Source: Chitinophagaceae bacterium
GTDB taxonomy: Bacteria; Bacteroidota; Bacteroidia; Chitinophagales; Chitinophagaceae
Reading direction: 5' to 3'
Assembly (NCBI GenBank): GCA_019638615.1
Contig: JAHBTL010000029.1
Coordinates: forward strand, 29,286-93,285
DNA length: 64,000 nucleotides
How positions within the stretch are numbered: the first letter of the stretch is position 1; each line of letters starts with the position of its first letter. A program made the translations under genes and the position numbers. The notes beneath the pieces are model-generated. The model searched no databases and had not been told where the DNA came from. It saw nothing but the letters and a program-made list of their open reading frames with translations. This document shows, piece by piece, positions 44,893-54,900 of this stretch.

Positions 44893-46278
44893 TTACTTCC
44901 CTCTCCCCCAGCCAAACCAGTCGTTGCCATTGGCATAAATGAGCAGGCTGAAAAGAATGATCATACCTACTATTTGTGCGTATTCCAGGAATTTATCGCT
45001 GGGTTTACGGCCCGTGATCATTTCAAATAAGGTAAACAAAACATGTCCTCCGTCCAGCGCGGGTATGGGCAGCAGGTTCATGAATGCAAGCACTATGCTG
45101 AAAAGAGCTGTAATTTTCCAGAAGCTTTCCCAGTTCCAGCTTATGGGTGAGAAGATAGACCCCATTGCTTTAAAGCCGCCTACGCCTTTGTAGGCGCCGG
45201 TAGACGGTTTTAAGATCAGCTTAAACTGGTCGATATAATCGCTCAGCGTAGTTATGGCCAGTGTTACGCCCGCTGGAAACGATCCAAAAAAGCTGTAACT
45301 CTTTTTTTCAAGTGCGAAAACGCCCAGGCTGTCGTATTGTGCTTCCGTGAGTAAGGGAATACCCAGCTTTCCGCTTTCCGGAACATTGGCTGCAAGCGCA
45401 ACCGTGTCGTTTCCACGCATAACCTTTACCGTAACCGGCTGGTTCTTTTTAGTATTGGTGTAGGCAACGATCTGATCCATGAACTCAACCGGGGCGTCAT
45501 CCACGGCTACCACTTTATCCCAATACTGCAGCCCGGCTTTTTGTCCGTTGGTGGTATCATTGGGTCCAAATTCTCCCACAATAGCAGGTACGCGTTCAAT
45601 GAATAAAGGGACTCTTGCTCTTCGTCTTTCAACAAGATCGCCGATCAGCTTTATCGGAACGTTGATGGTTTCTTCTTTTCCATCGCGGATTATTTTAACG
45701 GTGCTGCCGCTGTTGAAAAGTATCTTCTTGGGTATATCATCAAAATAGGTTATTTCCTGCCCGTTTACTGATACAATTTTGTCCCCGGACCGAAAGCCGA
45801 TATCAAGCATGAGCGAGTCTGTAACCCATAAGCCGTTTTTTAATGAGGCGTTAGGGGTTTTGGTATCACCCCAAACAAACAGGATCATCGCGTAAATAAC
45901 AAAGGCCAGCAGAATATTCATCGTAACACCGGCAACCATTATGATCAAGCGCTGCCAGGCAGGTTTACTTCTGAATTCCCAGGGCTGGGGAGGCTTGTTC
46001 ATCTGCTCCTTGTCCATGCTTTCATCGATCATTCCTGATATTTTAACATATCCCCCCAGCGGCAGCCAGCCTATTCCATACTCTGTTTCGCCTACTTTCT
46101 TTTTGAACAATGAAAACCAGGGATCGAAAAACAGGTAAAATTTTTCAACCCTGCATTTAAACCATTTGGCGGTAAGATAATGTCCTAACTCGTGAATGAT
46201 AACCAGTATAGAGAGAGACAGAATCAATTGTGCTGCCTGCAAACCCACCTGTCCCCAGTTAATCGCTAATAAACTCAT
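44893..46278 (-). CDS. rseP: Site-2 zinc metalloprotease RseP
   Basis: 461 residues. The zinc motif HELGH (H29, E30, H33) is in the first membrane helix and the third ligand in IPALDGGHVLF near the C-terminus. Two PDZ domains lie in between (GDKIVSVNGQEITYFDD and AVDDAPVEFMDQIVAYTN). RseP cleaves anti-sigma factors and remnant signal peptides in the inner membrane. It follows dxr by 64 bp on the same strand, a very common pairing. Confidence 0.95.
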   Translation of the reverse strand: MSLLAINWGQVGLQAAQLILSLSILVIIHELGHYLTAKWFKCRVEKFYLFFDPWFSLFKKKVGETEYGIGWLPLGGYVKISGMIDESMDKEQMNKPPQPWEFRSKPAWQRLIIMVAGVTMNILLAFVIYAMILFVWGDTKTPNASLKNGLWVTDSLMLDIGFRSGDKIVSVNGQEITYFDDIPKKILFNSGSTVKIIRDGKEETINVPIKLIGDLVERRRARVPLFIERVPAIVGEFGPNDTTNGQKAGLQYWDKVVAVDDAPVEFMDQIVAYTNTKKNQPVTVKVMRGNDTVALAANVPESGKLGIPLLTEAQYDSLGVFALEKKSYSFFGSFPAGVTLAITTLSDYIDQFKLILKPSTGAYKGVGGFKAMGSIFSPISWNWESFWKITALFSIVLAFMNLLPIPALDGGHVLFTLFEMITGRKPSDKFLEYAQIVGMIILFSLLIYANGNDWFGWGRGK

Positions 46279-46342
46279 ATTATTTAGGTAGTATATCCAT
46301 GATGTTATTCATGGTGCTGTTAAAGTGTAATTATATTATTTT

Positions 46343-47497
46343 TTAAAGGTTGATCAATGAAGCGGCAAAATTACGCGCCTCCGCATCGCTCTCAAAATAT
46401 TCTTCTAATGTAGGGTTTTCAATAAAATGGATTTTATGCATGGCTCTTTCCACCAGTTCAGTCATATCGAGAAATCCTATCCTGTTTCTCAAAAAGCCAT
46501 ATACTGCAATTTCATTGGCTGCATTCATTACACAAGCTGTATTACCTCCTCTGTGCAGCGCTTCTCCGGCAAGTGCCAGGTTGCGGAAAGTCTTTATATC
46601 GGGTTGCTCGAAATGCAAAGAGGAAGAGCGTGTAAAATCGTATCTTGGAAAGCTGCTGGGAATGCGTTGCGGAAAAGCCAGCGCGTATTGTATAGGCAGT
46701 TTCATGTCGGGCAACCCCATCTGTGCTTTTATACTTCCGTCTTCAAACTGAACCATGGAATGTATAACGCTTTGCGGATGAATGATGACCTGTATTTGCG
46801 CCGGCTGAAGATTAAACAGCCATTTGGCTTCAATCATCTCCAGGCCTTTATTCATCAGCGTAGCGGAATCCACTGAAATTTTTGCCCCCATGTTCCAGTT
46901 GGGGTGCTGAAGTGCGTGCTCCTTTTTTACATTCACCAAAAAGTTGGGCTTTTTACCCAAAAAAGGCCCGCCGGAAGCGGTGAGCACCACTTTTTCAATT
47001 TTGTTCCTTGTTTCTCCTACCAGGCATTGAAAAATCGCCGAATGCTCAGAGTCGACCGGTATTACGGGCACCCTCTTTTCCACGGCTTTCTGCATCACAA
47101 TATCTCCGGCCACTACCAGCGTTTCCTTATTGGCCAGGGCGATTGCTTTGCCGGTTTCAATGGCTTTTAACGTTGATTTCAAACCTGCAAATCCTACGAT
47201 GGCCGCCAGCATCATATCGTAGGTATCAAAGCAGGCCACTTCTTCCAGGGCTTTCTCGCCTGCGAAAACTTTTGTGTGGGTAGAGGCGAGCGCATCCTTA
47301 ACGGCGTTGTATTTATTCTCGTTAACAATTACTACTGCATTGGGATTGAATTTTTTTGCCTGCTCAATCAACAGTGTTTCATTTGAATAAGCAGTGAGTA
47401 TCTCTACTTCAAATTTATCGGCATTATTGGCTATTACATCCAGCGCCTGTGTGCCAATGGAACCGGTGGATCCAAATATTGCTATCCTTTTTTTCAT
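46343..47497 (-). CDS. dxr: 1-deoxy-D-xylulose-5-phosphate reductoisomerase
   Basis: 384 residues. The NADPH-binding start is AIFGSTGSIGTQALDVI; VPVIPVDSEHSAIFQCL and SGGPFLGKK belong to the metal and substrate site, and MNAANEIAVYGFL to the C-terminal part. It makes 2-C-methyl-D-erythritol 4-phosphate in the non-mevalonate isoprenoid pathway, which supplies prenyl diphosphates, e.g. for the UbiA enzyme in this window. It stands upstream of rseP. Confidence 0.97.
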   Translation of the reverse strand: MKKRIAIFGSTGSIGTQALDVIANNADKFEVEILTAYSNETLLIEQAKKFNPNAVVIVNENKYNAVKDALASTHTKVFAGEKALEEVACFDTYDMMLAAIVGFAGLKSTLKAIETGKAIALANKETLVVAGDIVMQKAVEKRVPVIPVDSEHSAIFQCLVGETRNKIEKVVLTASGGPFLGKKPNFLVNVKKEHALQHPNWNMGAKISVDSATLMNKGLEMIEAKWLFNLQPAQIQVIIHPQSVIHSMVQFEDGSIKAQMGLPDMKLPIQYALAFPQRIPSSFPRYDFTRSSSLHFEQPDIKTFRNLALAGEALHRGGNTACVMNAANEIAVYGFLRNRIGFLDMTELVERAMHKIHFIENPTLEEYFESDAEARNFAASLINL

Positions 47498-47592
47498 TCA
47501 ATTGTTTTACGGTATACCGTGTTCAAGATACTGAGTTAGCATCAATGTGGGAAATTATATTATTCATTCAGTTCGCCGCAATAACAGGCATC

Positions 47593-49092
47593 TCAGGTAT
47601 TTTGTACATATTTTGTAAGCTCATCTGCTATTTTCCTGTCATTGCTCAGCCTGGGCACCTTGTTTTGACCGCCCAGTTTGCCGATGCTTTTCATATAATC
47701 GATGAACCCGTTTTTGCGTATGGAACGGATCTGCAGGGTTTGGAGTATATTGCCTGCAATAAGATCGTCGTAATAAATATTTTTTTTACGGAGATTTTCA
47801 TCAACCAATAACGAAAACCTGCGCAGGTCATCAGGTTTGTCTTCAAATTCCACGAACCATTCATGGTAACTTTTGCCTTTGCCCTGCTCTACCATGGGCG
47901 CTACGGTAAATTCTGTTATTTTCAATCCTTCCTTTTCCGCGGCTTTCATTAAGCTGTATTCCACTTCTTCGCCAATTACATGCTCGCCAAAGGCAGATAT
48001 ATAATGTTTGATGCGCCCGGTTACTACAATGCGATAAGGATTTACCGAAACAAACTTAACGGTATCGCCCAGGTTGTAACCCCATAAGCCGGCGTTGCTG
48101 TTAATGACCAGGGCATAATTTTCACCCACTTTTACGTCTTTCAGGCCGATGCGGCGGGGATTTGCCTCAAACATTTGCTGGATAGGCACAAACTCGTAAA
48201 AAACACCAAAATTGGTATTGAGCAGCAATCCTTCCTGTTCCTGCGAATCCTGGAAGGCAAAAAAACCTTCGGAAGCAGGAAAGGTTTCAATGGTGTCGAT
48301 TTTAGTCCCTATGCTTTCAAACAATTTGGCTTTGTAAGGCTCGAAATTTACCCCGCCGTGCACCATTACGTTAAAATTGGGGAACAGCTCTTTTATTTTT
48401 TTACCGCTTCTTTCAATCAGCCGGTCAAAATACATCTGTATCCAGGGTGGAATTCCGCTGATCATGCGCATGTCCTGGTCAATGGTTTCGTCTACTATTT
48501 TTTCCAGCTTTGTTTCCCAGTCTTCAATGCAATTGGTTTCGTATGATGGTAGCTGATTGGTTCGTAAGTACCTGGGAATGAGGTGGTTTGATATACCGCT
48601 CAGGCGCCCGGTCGGGATGCCGCCCATCCGCTCCAGCACCGGGCTTCCGCTTAAAAAGATCATTTTGCCATCGGCGCTCGAATAATTGCCGGTTTCCGAC
48701 ATATAGCAGAAAAAAGCATTGCGGGCGCTGTCAAAATGGTTGTCTACAGAGTCTTTGGTAATGGGTATGTATTTGGCGCCGCTGGTGGTGCCGGAAGTTT
48801 TGGCAAAATAAATAGGCAGGCCCTTCCATAATATATTATGTTTGCCCTGCTTGATAAGTTCAATATAGGGCTTAAAGCCCTCGTAGTCGCGCAGGGGTAC
48901 AGCCTGGCTGAATTCCGCGTAGCTGTTGATACTATTATAGTTATGTTCTTTGCCAAATTCCGTTTTACGCCCGGTTTTAAGCAATTCCTTAAAAATCCGC
49001 TCCTGGTCCTCAAGGGCAGTGAGCATTGATTTTTTGATTTGTTTATGGACATATCCTGCAAATGGCTTTGCAAAAAACGATTTGATCTTCAT
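47593..49092 (-). CDS. GH3-family adenylate-forming enzyme
   Basis: 499 residues. The ATP/AMP motif is FAKTSGTTSGAKYIPIT near residues 103-119, with WGYNLGDTVKFV and VTGRIKHYISAFGEHVI as the later A-motifs. Plant GH3 proteins conjugate amino acids to jasmonate or auxin; bacterial members are widespread in Bacteroidota and their acyl acceptors are unknown. The GH3 label is a family name, not proof of hormone chemistry. A -7 box (TATCTTTG on the minus strand, 49121-49128) lies 29-36 bp before the start. Divergent from rplU. Confidence 0.93.
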   Translation of the reverse strand: MKIKSFFAKPFAGYVHKQIKKSMLTALEDQERIFKELLKTGRKTEFGKEHNYNSINSYAEFSQAVPLRDYEGFKPYIELIKQGKHNILWKGLPIYFAKTSGTTSGAKYIPITKDSVDNHFDSARNAFFCYMSETGNYSSADGKMIFLSGSPVLERMGGIPTGRLSGISNHLIPRYLRTNQLPSYETNCIEDWETKLEKIVDETIDQDMRMISGIPPWIQMYFDRLIERSGKKIKELFPNFNVMVHGGVNFEPYKAKLFESIGTKIDTIETFPASEGFFAFQDSQEQEGLLLNTNFGVFYEFVPIQQMFEANPRRIGLKDVKVGENYALVINSNAGLWGYNLGDTVKFVSVNPYRIVVTGRIKHYISAFGEHVIGEEVEYSLMKAAEKEGLKITEFTVAPMVEQGKGKSYHEWFVEFEDKPDDLRRFSLLVDENLRKKNIYYDDLIAGNILQTLQIRSIRKNGFIDYMKSIGKLGGQNKVPRLSNDRKIADELTKYVQNT

Positions 49093-49120
49093 GATTTTAC
49101 AGCAAGTGTAGTTGAGGCAG

Positions 49121-49128
49121 CAAAGATA
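49121..49128 (-). promoter_or_regulatory. -7 promoter box of the GH3-family gene
   Basis: Reads TATCTTTG on the minus strand, a perfect TAnnTTTG match. No TTTG at the usual distance upstream was found. A start near 49116 would leave a leader of about 24 nt. Confidence 0.4.
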
Positions 49129-49183
49129 GCTTTACCCCTGCAAACGGGGGCGTTAAAGCCCCTAAGAATTTTTCATTCAATTG

Positions 49184-49214
49184 TTTGCAGGAACAAAAAT
49201 TACCCCTACCTTTG
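49184..49214 (+). promoter_or_regulatory. Promoter of rplU-rpmA, perfect Bacteroidota consensus
   Basis: TTTG at 49184-49187, a 19-nt gap, then TACCTTTG at 49207-49214, matching the Bacteroidota sigma factor consensus TTTG-N19-TAnnTTTG exactly. The predicted start near 49220 gives a leader of about 15 nt before the ATG at 49235. Confidence 0.75.
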
Positions 49215-49234
49215 CACTCCTTAAATTTTACCTC

Positions 49235-49537
49235 ATGTTCGCAGTTGTTAAAATAGCCGGTCAGCAGTTCAAAGTTCAGCAGGGCCAGAATTTGTATATT
49301 CCTCATATAACCGGAAAAGCAGGGGATACTGTTGAGTTCTCTGATGTGTTGCTGGTTGATAAAGATGGCGCATTATCGGTTGGAAGCGATGTAAAGCTGA
49401 CAGTAAAAGCTGAAATAGTGAAAGAAGTGCAGGGAGATAAGGTGATTGCGTTTAAAATGAAAAGAAGAAAAGGATTTCGTAAAAAACACGGACATCGTAC
49501 TTTATACACCCAAATTAAGGTAACCGACATCGCATAA
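49235..49537 (+). CDS. rplU: 50S ribosomal protein L21
   Basis: 100 residues from ATG 49235; the frame is open from 49181, but the promoter lies in that stretch. [18 protein letters not shown] is the L21 N-terminus and [23 protein letters not shown] the C-terminal rRNA-binding part. Followed by rpmA after 21 bp. Confidence 0.97.
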   Translation: MFAVVKIAGQQFKVQQGQNLYIPHITGKAGDTVEFSDVLLVDKDGALSVGSDVKLTVKAEIVKEVQGDKVIAFKMKRRKGFRKKHGHRTLYTQIKVTDIA

Positions 49538-49558
49538 ACAATCCTAAAACAAGAAACC

Positions 49559-49825
49559 ATGGCACATAAAAAAGGTGAAGGCAGTGTAAAAAATGGTCGT
49601 GATTCGCAGAGCAAACGCCTCGGTGTTAAAATATTCGGAGGCCAGCCTGCACTGGCTGGCAGCATCCTCGTACGCCAACGTGGTACCAGTTATCATCCCG
49701 GTAAAAACGTAGGTGTTGGCAGAGACTATACTTTATACGCATTAGCAGACGGAGTTGTTGAGTTCCGCAAGGGTAAAAACAATAAAACATTTGTATCTGT
49801 CTCTGCAGCAGAAGCTTCTGCTTAA
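49559..49825 (+). CDS. rpmA: 50S ribosomal protein L27
   Basis: 88 residues. [24 protein letters not shown] is the universal N-terminus reaching the peptidyl-transferase centre, followed by [29 protein letters not shown]. There is no N-terminal extension needing cleavage, unlike many Firmicutes. Operon with rplU. Confidence 0.97.
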   Translation: MAHKKGEGSVKNGRDSQSKRLGVKIFGGQPALAGSILVRQRGTSYHPGKNVGVGRDYTLYALADGVVEFRKGKNNKTFVSVSAAEASA

Positions 49826-49833
49826 AAAAAAAT

Positions 49834-49863
49834 TTTGCAGTTTAAAAAATGTTTTTACTTTTA
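49834..49863 (+). promoter_or_regulatory. Promoter of the small histone-like gene
   Basis: TTTG at 49834-49837, an 18-nt gap and TACTTTTA at 49856-49863, one fixed position away from TAnnTTTG. The predicted start near 49869 would give a leader of about 38 nt before the ATG at 49907. Confidence 0.55.
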
Positions 49864-49906
49864 TGGCGTTAATCCATTTATTATCTAACCATTAAATTCT
49901 AAAAAC

Positions 49907-50008
49907 ATGGCAACTGCAAAAAAAGCTGCTAAGAAAGCTGCTCCTAAAAAAGCTGCTAAGAAAGCTGCTCCTAAAAAAGCTGCTAAGAAAGCTGCTAAGA
50001 AAAAATAA
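49907..50008 (+). CDS. 33-residue Lys/Ala-rich histone-like protein
   Basis: A short gene: MATAKKAAKKAAPKKAAKKA and so on to KKAAKKK, stop at 50006-50008. All residues after position 4 are K, A or P. The coding DNA is a tandem repeat of a 27-nt unit (KKAAKKAAP) at 49919-49945 and 49946-49972 plus a partial third. The composition is that of histone H1-like C-terminal tails and bacterial Hc1-type proteins, which bind DNA through Lys. It has its own promoter (49834-49863) and is followed 32 bp later by a strong terminator (50041-50068), so it is very likely a real, highly expressed gene. Role inferred: nucleoid or RNA binding. Confidence 0.75.
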   Translation: MATAKKAAKKAAPKKAAKKAAPKKAAKKAAKKK

Positions 50009-50040
50009 GCGTACGCTATTTTTAATAGAGCAAAAAATAC

Positions 50041-50068
50041 AAAGTCCCGCAAAACGGGACTTTTTTTT
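50041..50068 (+). terminator. Rho-independent terminator after the histone-like gene
   Basis: AAAGTCCCG (50041-50049), loop CAAAA, CGGGACTTT (50055-50063), followed by a run of T to 50068. A perfect 9-bp stem with a U-tract. Confidence 0.85.
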
Positions 50069-50120
50069 ATGTCCCTGCTTTCCCCTGCGCATAGTAATTT
50101 AGCGCCTGAACTTACTTATT

Positions 50121-51797
50121 ATGATAGACAACTCACAGGTAGCCGATATCTTTTCACTGCTTTCAAAGCTGATGGACATCCACGGCGAAAACAGTTTTAA
50201 GTCGAAATCGTATTCGGTAGCGGCTTTTAATATTGAAAAGCTGCCCGTAAAACTTGCAGAATTGCCTGCCGATCAACTGTTTGCTTTGAAAGGGATAGGA
50301 GATAACCTGGGGAAAAAAGTGATGGAGATACTGGAAACGGGCAGGCTAAAAACCCTTGACGACTATATTCAGAAAACGCCGGCGGGTGTAATAGAAATGT
50401 TGCAGATCAAAGGACTGGGGCCAAAAAAAATAGCGGTTATCTGGAAAGAAATGGCATTGGAGTCGATAGGCGAGCTTTTGTATGCCTGTAATGAAAACCG
50501 TTTGTTGTTGTATAAGGGGTTTGGTGAAAAAACACAACTGAATGTAAAATCATACATCGAATTTTACCTTCGCAGCCGGGGCAGCTACCTATATGCGCAA
50601 ATAGAAAGTGTAGCGCTTGCGCTGAATGATATGCTGAAAAAAGCCTTTCCTGCGGAAGCATTTGAACTTACCGGCGCTTTCAGGCGGCAAATGGAAACGA
50701 TCGACGTGCTGGAATGGGTAACGACGCTTGATGCGGATGCCCTGGCAAGTTTTCTGCAACGGGAAAATTTCAGGGTAACAGAGCAGGATGAAATAAGCAT
50801 TCGGTTCAGCGCGGAAGAAAATATAAAGCTGAAATTTTATTTTGCCGATAAAGGAAACCTGGGCAGCATTTTGTTTCAAACCTCCTGCTCTGCTGCCTTC
50901 CTTAATGAATGGGAAAAGAGGTATCCGTCGGCACAGGTATGTCCCGGTGAAAAAGACATTTTTGAATCGGCGGGCCTGCCCTGCATTGTTCCCTGCCTGC
51001 GTGAGGAAGGATATATTATAAGCGAAGCCGCAGAGCAAAAACTGCCTCAACTGATCGATCCTGCCGATATCAAAGGCATTATTCACACACACAGCAACTG
51101 GAGCGATGGCGCGAATACGATAGAGGAAATGGCTGCTGCCGCTATTCAAAAAGGGTACGAATACCTGGTGATCAGCGATCACAGCAAATCGGCATTTTAT
51201 GCCAACGGCTTGCAGGAAGACAGGCTGAAGGAGCAACATTTGCATATCGACTTCCTGAATGAAAAGCTAAAGCCGTTTAAGATTTTTAAAAGTATTGAAG
51301 CGGATATACTGAATGACGGCAGCCTGGATTACAGCAACGAGGTGCTGGCTACTTTCGACCTGGTAATTGCTTCTGTTCACTCCAACTTAAAAATGACTGA
51401 GGAAAAAGCGATGATGCGTTTGCTTAACGCGATCAGTCATCCATATACCACCATTCTGGGACACATGACCGGGCGGCTTTTGCTGAGCCGCGAAGGATAC
51501 CCCGTAGATCATAAAGCGGTGATAGATGCCTGTATAGCCAACAACGTGGTCATTGAATTGAACGCGCATCCCCGCCGGCTGGATATAGACTGGCGCCAGA
51601 TCCGCTACGCGCTTGGTAAAGGGGCATTGATTTCCATTGACCCGGATGCCCATTCAGTAGATGGCTTTAACGACATCCGCTACGGGGTGCTGGCAGCTCA
51701 AAAAGCCGGAGTACAGGCTCTGAACAATCTCAGCAGCTTTTCCCTGTCCCGGTTTGAAGCATTTTTGCGGTTGTGTAAAGAAAACAAGGGTACCTGA
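50121..51797 (+). CDS. PolX-like protein: degenerate polymerase domain plus PHP domain
   Basis: 558 residues. Helix-hairpin-helix motifs near residues 52-66 (LFALKGIGDNLGKKV) and 93-104 (LQIKGLGPKKIA) bind DNA. The polymerase X motif is TGAFRRQMETIDVLEW (184-199): the canonical GSxRR..ETxGDID aspartate pair is not present, so nucleotide transfer is doubtful. The C-terminal PHP phosphoesterase domain is complete in outline: IIHTHSNWSDGANTIEEM, VISDHSKSAF, SIEADILNDG, VIASVHSNLK, ILGHMTGRLLL, IELNAHPRRLDIDW and SIDPDAHSVDGF. Expected activity: 3'-5' exonuclease or AP-type repair. Same-strand neighbour of the histone-like gene, with the terminator in between. Confidence 0.9.
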   Translation: MIDNSQVADIFSLLSKLMDIHGENSFKSKSYSVAAFNIEKLPVKLAELPADQLFALKGIGDNLGKKVMEILETGRLKTLDDYIQKTPAGVIEMLQIKGLGPKKIAVIWKEMALESIGELLYACNENRLLLYKGFGEKTQLNVKSYIEFYLRSRGSYLYAQIESVALALNDMLKKAFPAEAFELTGAFRRQMETIDVLEWVTTLDADALASFLQRENFRVTEQDEISIRFSAEENIKLKFYFADKGNLGSILFQTSCSAAFLNEWEKRYPSAQVCPGEKDIFESAGLPCIVPCLREEGYIISEAAEQKLPQLIDPADIKGIIHTHSNWSDGANTIEEMAAAAIQKGYEYLVISDHSKSAFYANGLQEDRLKEQHLHIDFLNEKLKPFKIFKSIEADILNDGSLDYSNEVLATFDLVIASVHSNLKMTEEKAMMRLLNAISHPYTTILGHMTGRLLLSREGYPVDHKAVIDACIANNVVIELNAHPRRLDIDWRQIRYALGKGALISIDPDAHSVDGFNDIRYGVLAAQKAGVQALNNLSSFSLSRFEAFLRLCKENKGT

Positions 51798-51915
51798 ACG
51801 AACCTTTTGCCTGCTGTTTTGCTTTTTATTGAAAGCGGGGGCGCAATTCACTAAATATTCCCGCTAACTACTAAGTTTTTGGCCCAAATAATGCGCTAAC
51901 ATGTCAATTTTGACC

Positions 51916-51953
51916 TGAATGACATACAACCTTTATCCGTACGGTGTCATTCA
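51916..51953. promoter_or_regulatory. Inverted repeat upstream of the sensor kinase
   Basis: TGAATGACA (51916-51924) and TGTCATTCA (51945-51953), perfect 9-bp arms 20 bp apart, ending 18 bp before the gene start. A smaller palindrome GTCAA-TT-TTGAC (51903-51914) is adjacent. Possible operator or mRNA hairpin; not assigned. Confidence 0.4.
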
Positions 51954-51971
51954 TCATAACCATGTCAGGCC

Positions 51972-54900
51972 TTGTTGAACCGTTGCCATATCGTCCTTTT
52001 TTTTTCGATATTCATCCCATGCTGTCTGTTACAGACGGTACGCGCCCAACTGCCTGATTATCACCTACAGTTATTCGATTATACATCCGGCATACGCCCG
52101 GGCAATATACTTTCGGTAGCAAAGGATTCCAAAGGCTTTCTCTGGATACTTTACCCAAGGCAGATACAGCGGTTTGACGGCAAGCACATCAAAACGATCA
52201 GGTTACCGGGCTCATTTCAAAATATGCTGTGCGACAGCAGCGCCGGGGTATGGATTTCTTCGCAGGAAAAAGTATTGTACCTGTCGCCTGATATGAAAGA
52301 CTTTAAGGTGGTTCCTTTTGAGCAGACCAGGAGAGTTCTCCGCATAGGTCCGCTGGTGCAACTGCCCGGTAAAGCCATACTGGCAATTACCGACCGCGGA
52401 TTATTTCAATACGATGATCCATCGGACTCTTTTTTACAATCCGGTTATGCGCTTCCTGCAACAAAGTTCAGCACCAGGATATTGAGTCATCATGGTAATA
52501 TTGTTTTTTTACGCAGCGAAACACAGGTTTACAGGTACAATGTTCTCACCCGCGTAACCGATAGTTTGCCCAACCGTGAAGTGTACAGGTTATATCCCGT
52601 GAACGAAGACAGCGTGCTGGTAAGCTCGTGGACAAACAGGTGTTACTGGTATAATTTTCCGACAGCTACCATATTACCGGCTACTCCGCCTGCCGGGTTA
52701 AAGGAGCCCGGTACTACTTCCTTTGATGTAAAAAGCATGGTTGAGTTTGCTCCCGGGCGCTTTTTTATGGCTTCGCGCGAAGGGATATTCGAATACGACA
52801 CCCGGACAAAAGCATATAAACGCCTCCGGTTTTTTATGAATGGACGGACGGTAGCCACGAACGACTATTCCAATTGCATATATGCAGATGATGATGGTTT
52901 TGCCTGGATGGCTACCATTGACGGTATTGTTCGTTTTTCGTTCAGTCGCCCGGAGATAGGCCTCATGCGCATCCGCCAGTTGAATGATGATTTACCTGTT
53001 GCCATTGATGATGTAAGAAAAATAGTTACCGACCGGCAGGAAAATTTGTGGATGGCTACAGGAAACGGGATAGTATGCTGGGAAACGAGTAAAAAGAAAT
53101 GGTCGGTGTTTCTTCCCGCACAAGGGAAAAAAGACAAGTTGGAGCATCCTTCCATCCGGGGAATGGTATACGACGGGCGTTACCTGATCCTGGGGCCTAC
53201 CGATCTTGGAATATGGCTCTTTGACCCCGTACGCCATACTTACACCCGGCCTTTGTATGCCAATGCATTTGTAAAAAAAATAAGCGAACGTGATTTTGTG
53301 GATGATATGGTAACGCTCAGCAATGGCAATCATGTAATAACGGGGCGCGACGCTTTGTATTTACTTGACGGAAAAACCTATAGGATTGACACCATCAATA
53401 TAGAACCTGCGAAGGGAAATAACAATTATGTATACCAGGCAAAAAATGGAAATATATGGCTTACCACCAACACGGGGTTGTATTATCTTGATTCAACCTT
53501 CAGGCTCCTGAAAGAAGTGGAACTTCCTTTCAGCAATAAATACATCAGTTGCGGCTTTATACTGCCCGACGACCGGCTTCTTTTTCATTGTGCCGATGGA
53601 TTGTATACGGTGTCCTGTACAAATAAAGAGGTTAAGCTTGAAAAGTTTACACCTGTTTTTGATAATGTTTTCCTTACTACTGTTTTCCAGGATACAAACG
53701 GAATCATATGGGCTGCTTCCGAAAATGGTATTTACAGTTTTGATCCTGTAAGCCATAAGCTGAATTTGTTCGATCACTCCGACAATGTGCAGGGCTATGG
53801 TTTTAATAATAACAGCAGCTTCCGGAATAAAGATGGCATTGTTTTTTTAGGAGGCATCAATGGCGTTAATTATTTTCAGCCCGAAAGCTTTAAAGCTTCT
53901 GAAGAAAAGCTGCAGGTATATATCAGCAGGGTAAAAACAGGAGAGAATGATTCTTTATTGCAATCAAAAAATGTGGCGCTTGATTATTCTTTTCAGAGCT
54001 CGCTTGAAATAGAGCTGCTGGCTCCTTACTTTAACAATCCCGATAAGGTAAAATACCGTTACCGCCTGGAAGGGTTCGATCATGAATGGAAAAACCTGGA
54101 TAATACCAATACACTGCAATTTACCTCTTTACCTCCGGGAAGCTATACCCTGCTGGTGCAGGCAAGCGTCAACGGGGTGGATTGGATTTCTGCGAAAAAT
54201 AGTTTTTCATTTTATATTAAACCGCCTTTTTGGTTTAACTGGTGGTTTATCGTATCTGTATTGCTGATTGCAGGCGCCATTATATGGCAAATAATAAAAG
54301 CGAGAAATAAGAAGATATTGGAGCAAAGAGAAGAGTTGGAGGCCGAGCAGGCTGTTAATTATTTTGCAGCCAGCTTACAGGAAACCAGTTCGGTAAAGGA
54401 TATATTGTGGGATGTAGCTAAAAACTGTATAGGCAGGCTTCATTTTGAAGATTGCGTGATATACATTGCCGATTATAAAAAGAAAGTGCTTATTCAAAAA
54501 GCGGCTTACGGTCCTAAAAGTCCGGCATCGTACGAAATAAAAGAGCCTTTGATTATTCCCTTTGGTCAGGGTATAACAGGGCATGTGGCGCTGACCGGCA
54601 AAGCAGAAATCATTCCGGACACTACCCGGGATGCGCGTTATATTGTTGACGATCAGTTCCGTTATTCGGAAATTACGGTACCTATTGTTTATGATGGCAG
54701 GGTTTTGGGTATAATTGATTGTGAACACTCAAAAAAGGGGTTTTTTACTCAAAAACATTTGTCTATACTCAAAACAATCGCGTCCTTGTGCGCAAATAAA
54801 ATTGTAAAAGCCAGGGCGGAAAAGGAGAAGCAACTGGCGGAGAAGATTTTGATGGATACACAAAGAAAAATGGCGGATGTTGAAATGCAGGCGTTAAGAG

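Noticed and set aside
49892-50092. Minus-strand Phe/Ser-rich ORF over the histone-like gene
   Set aside because: It is the antisense reading of the KKAA repeat; promoter and terminator support the plus-strand gene.
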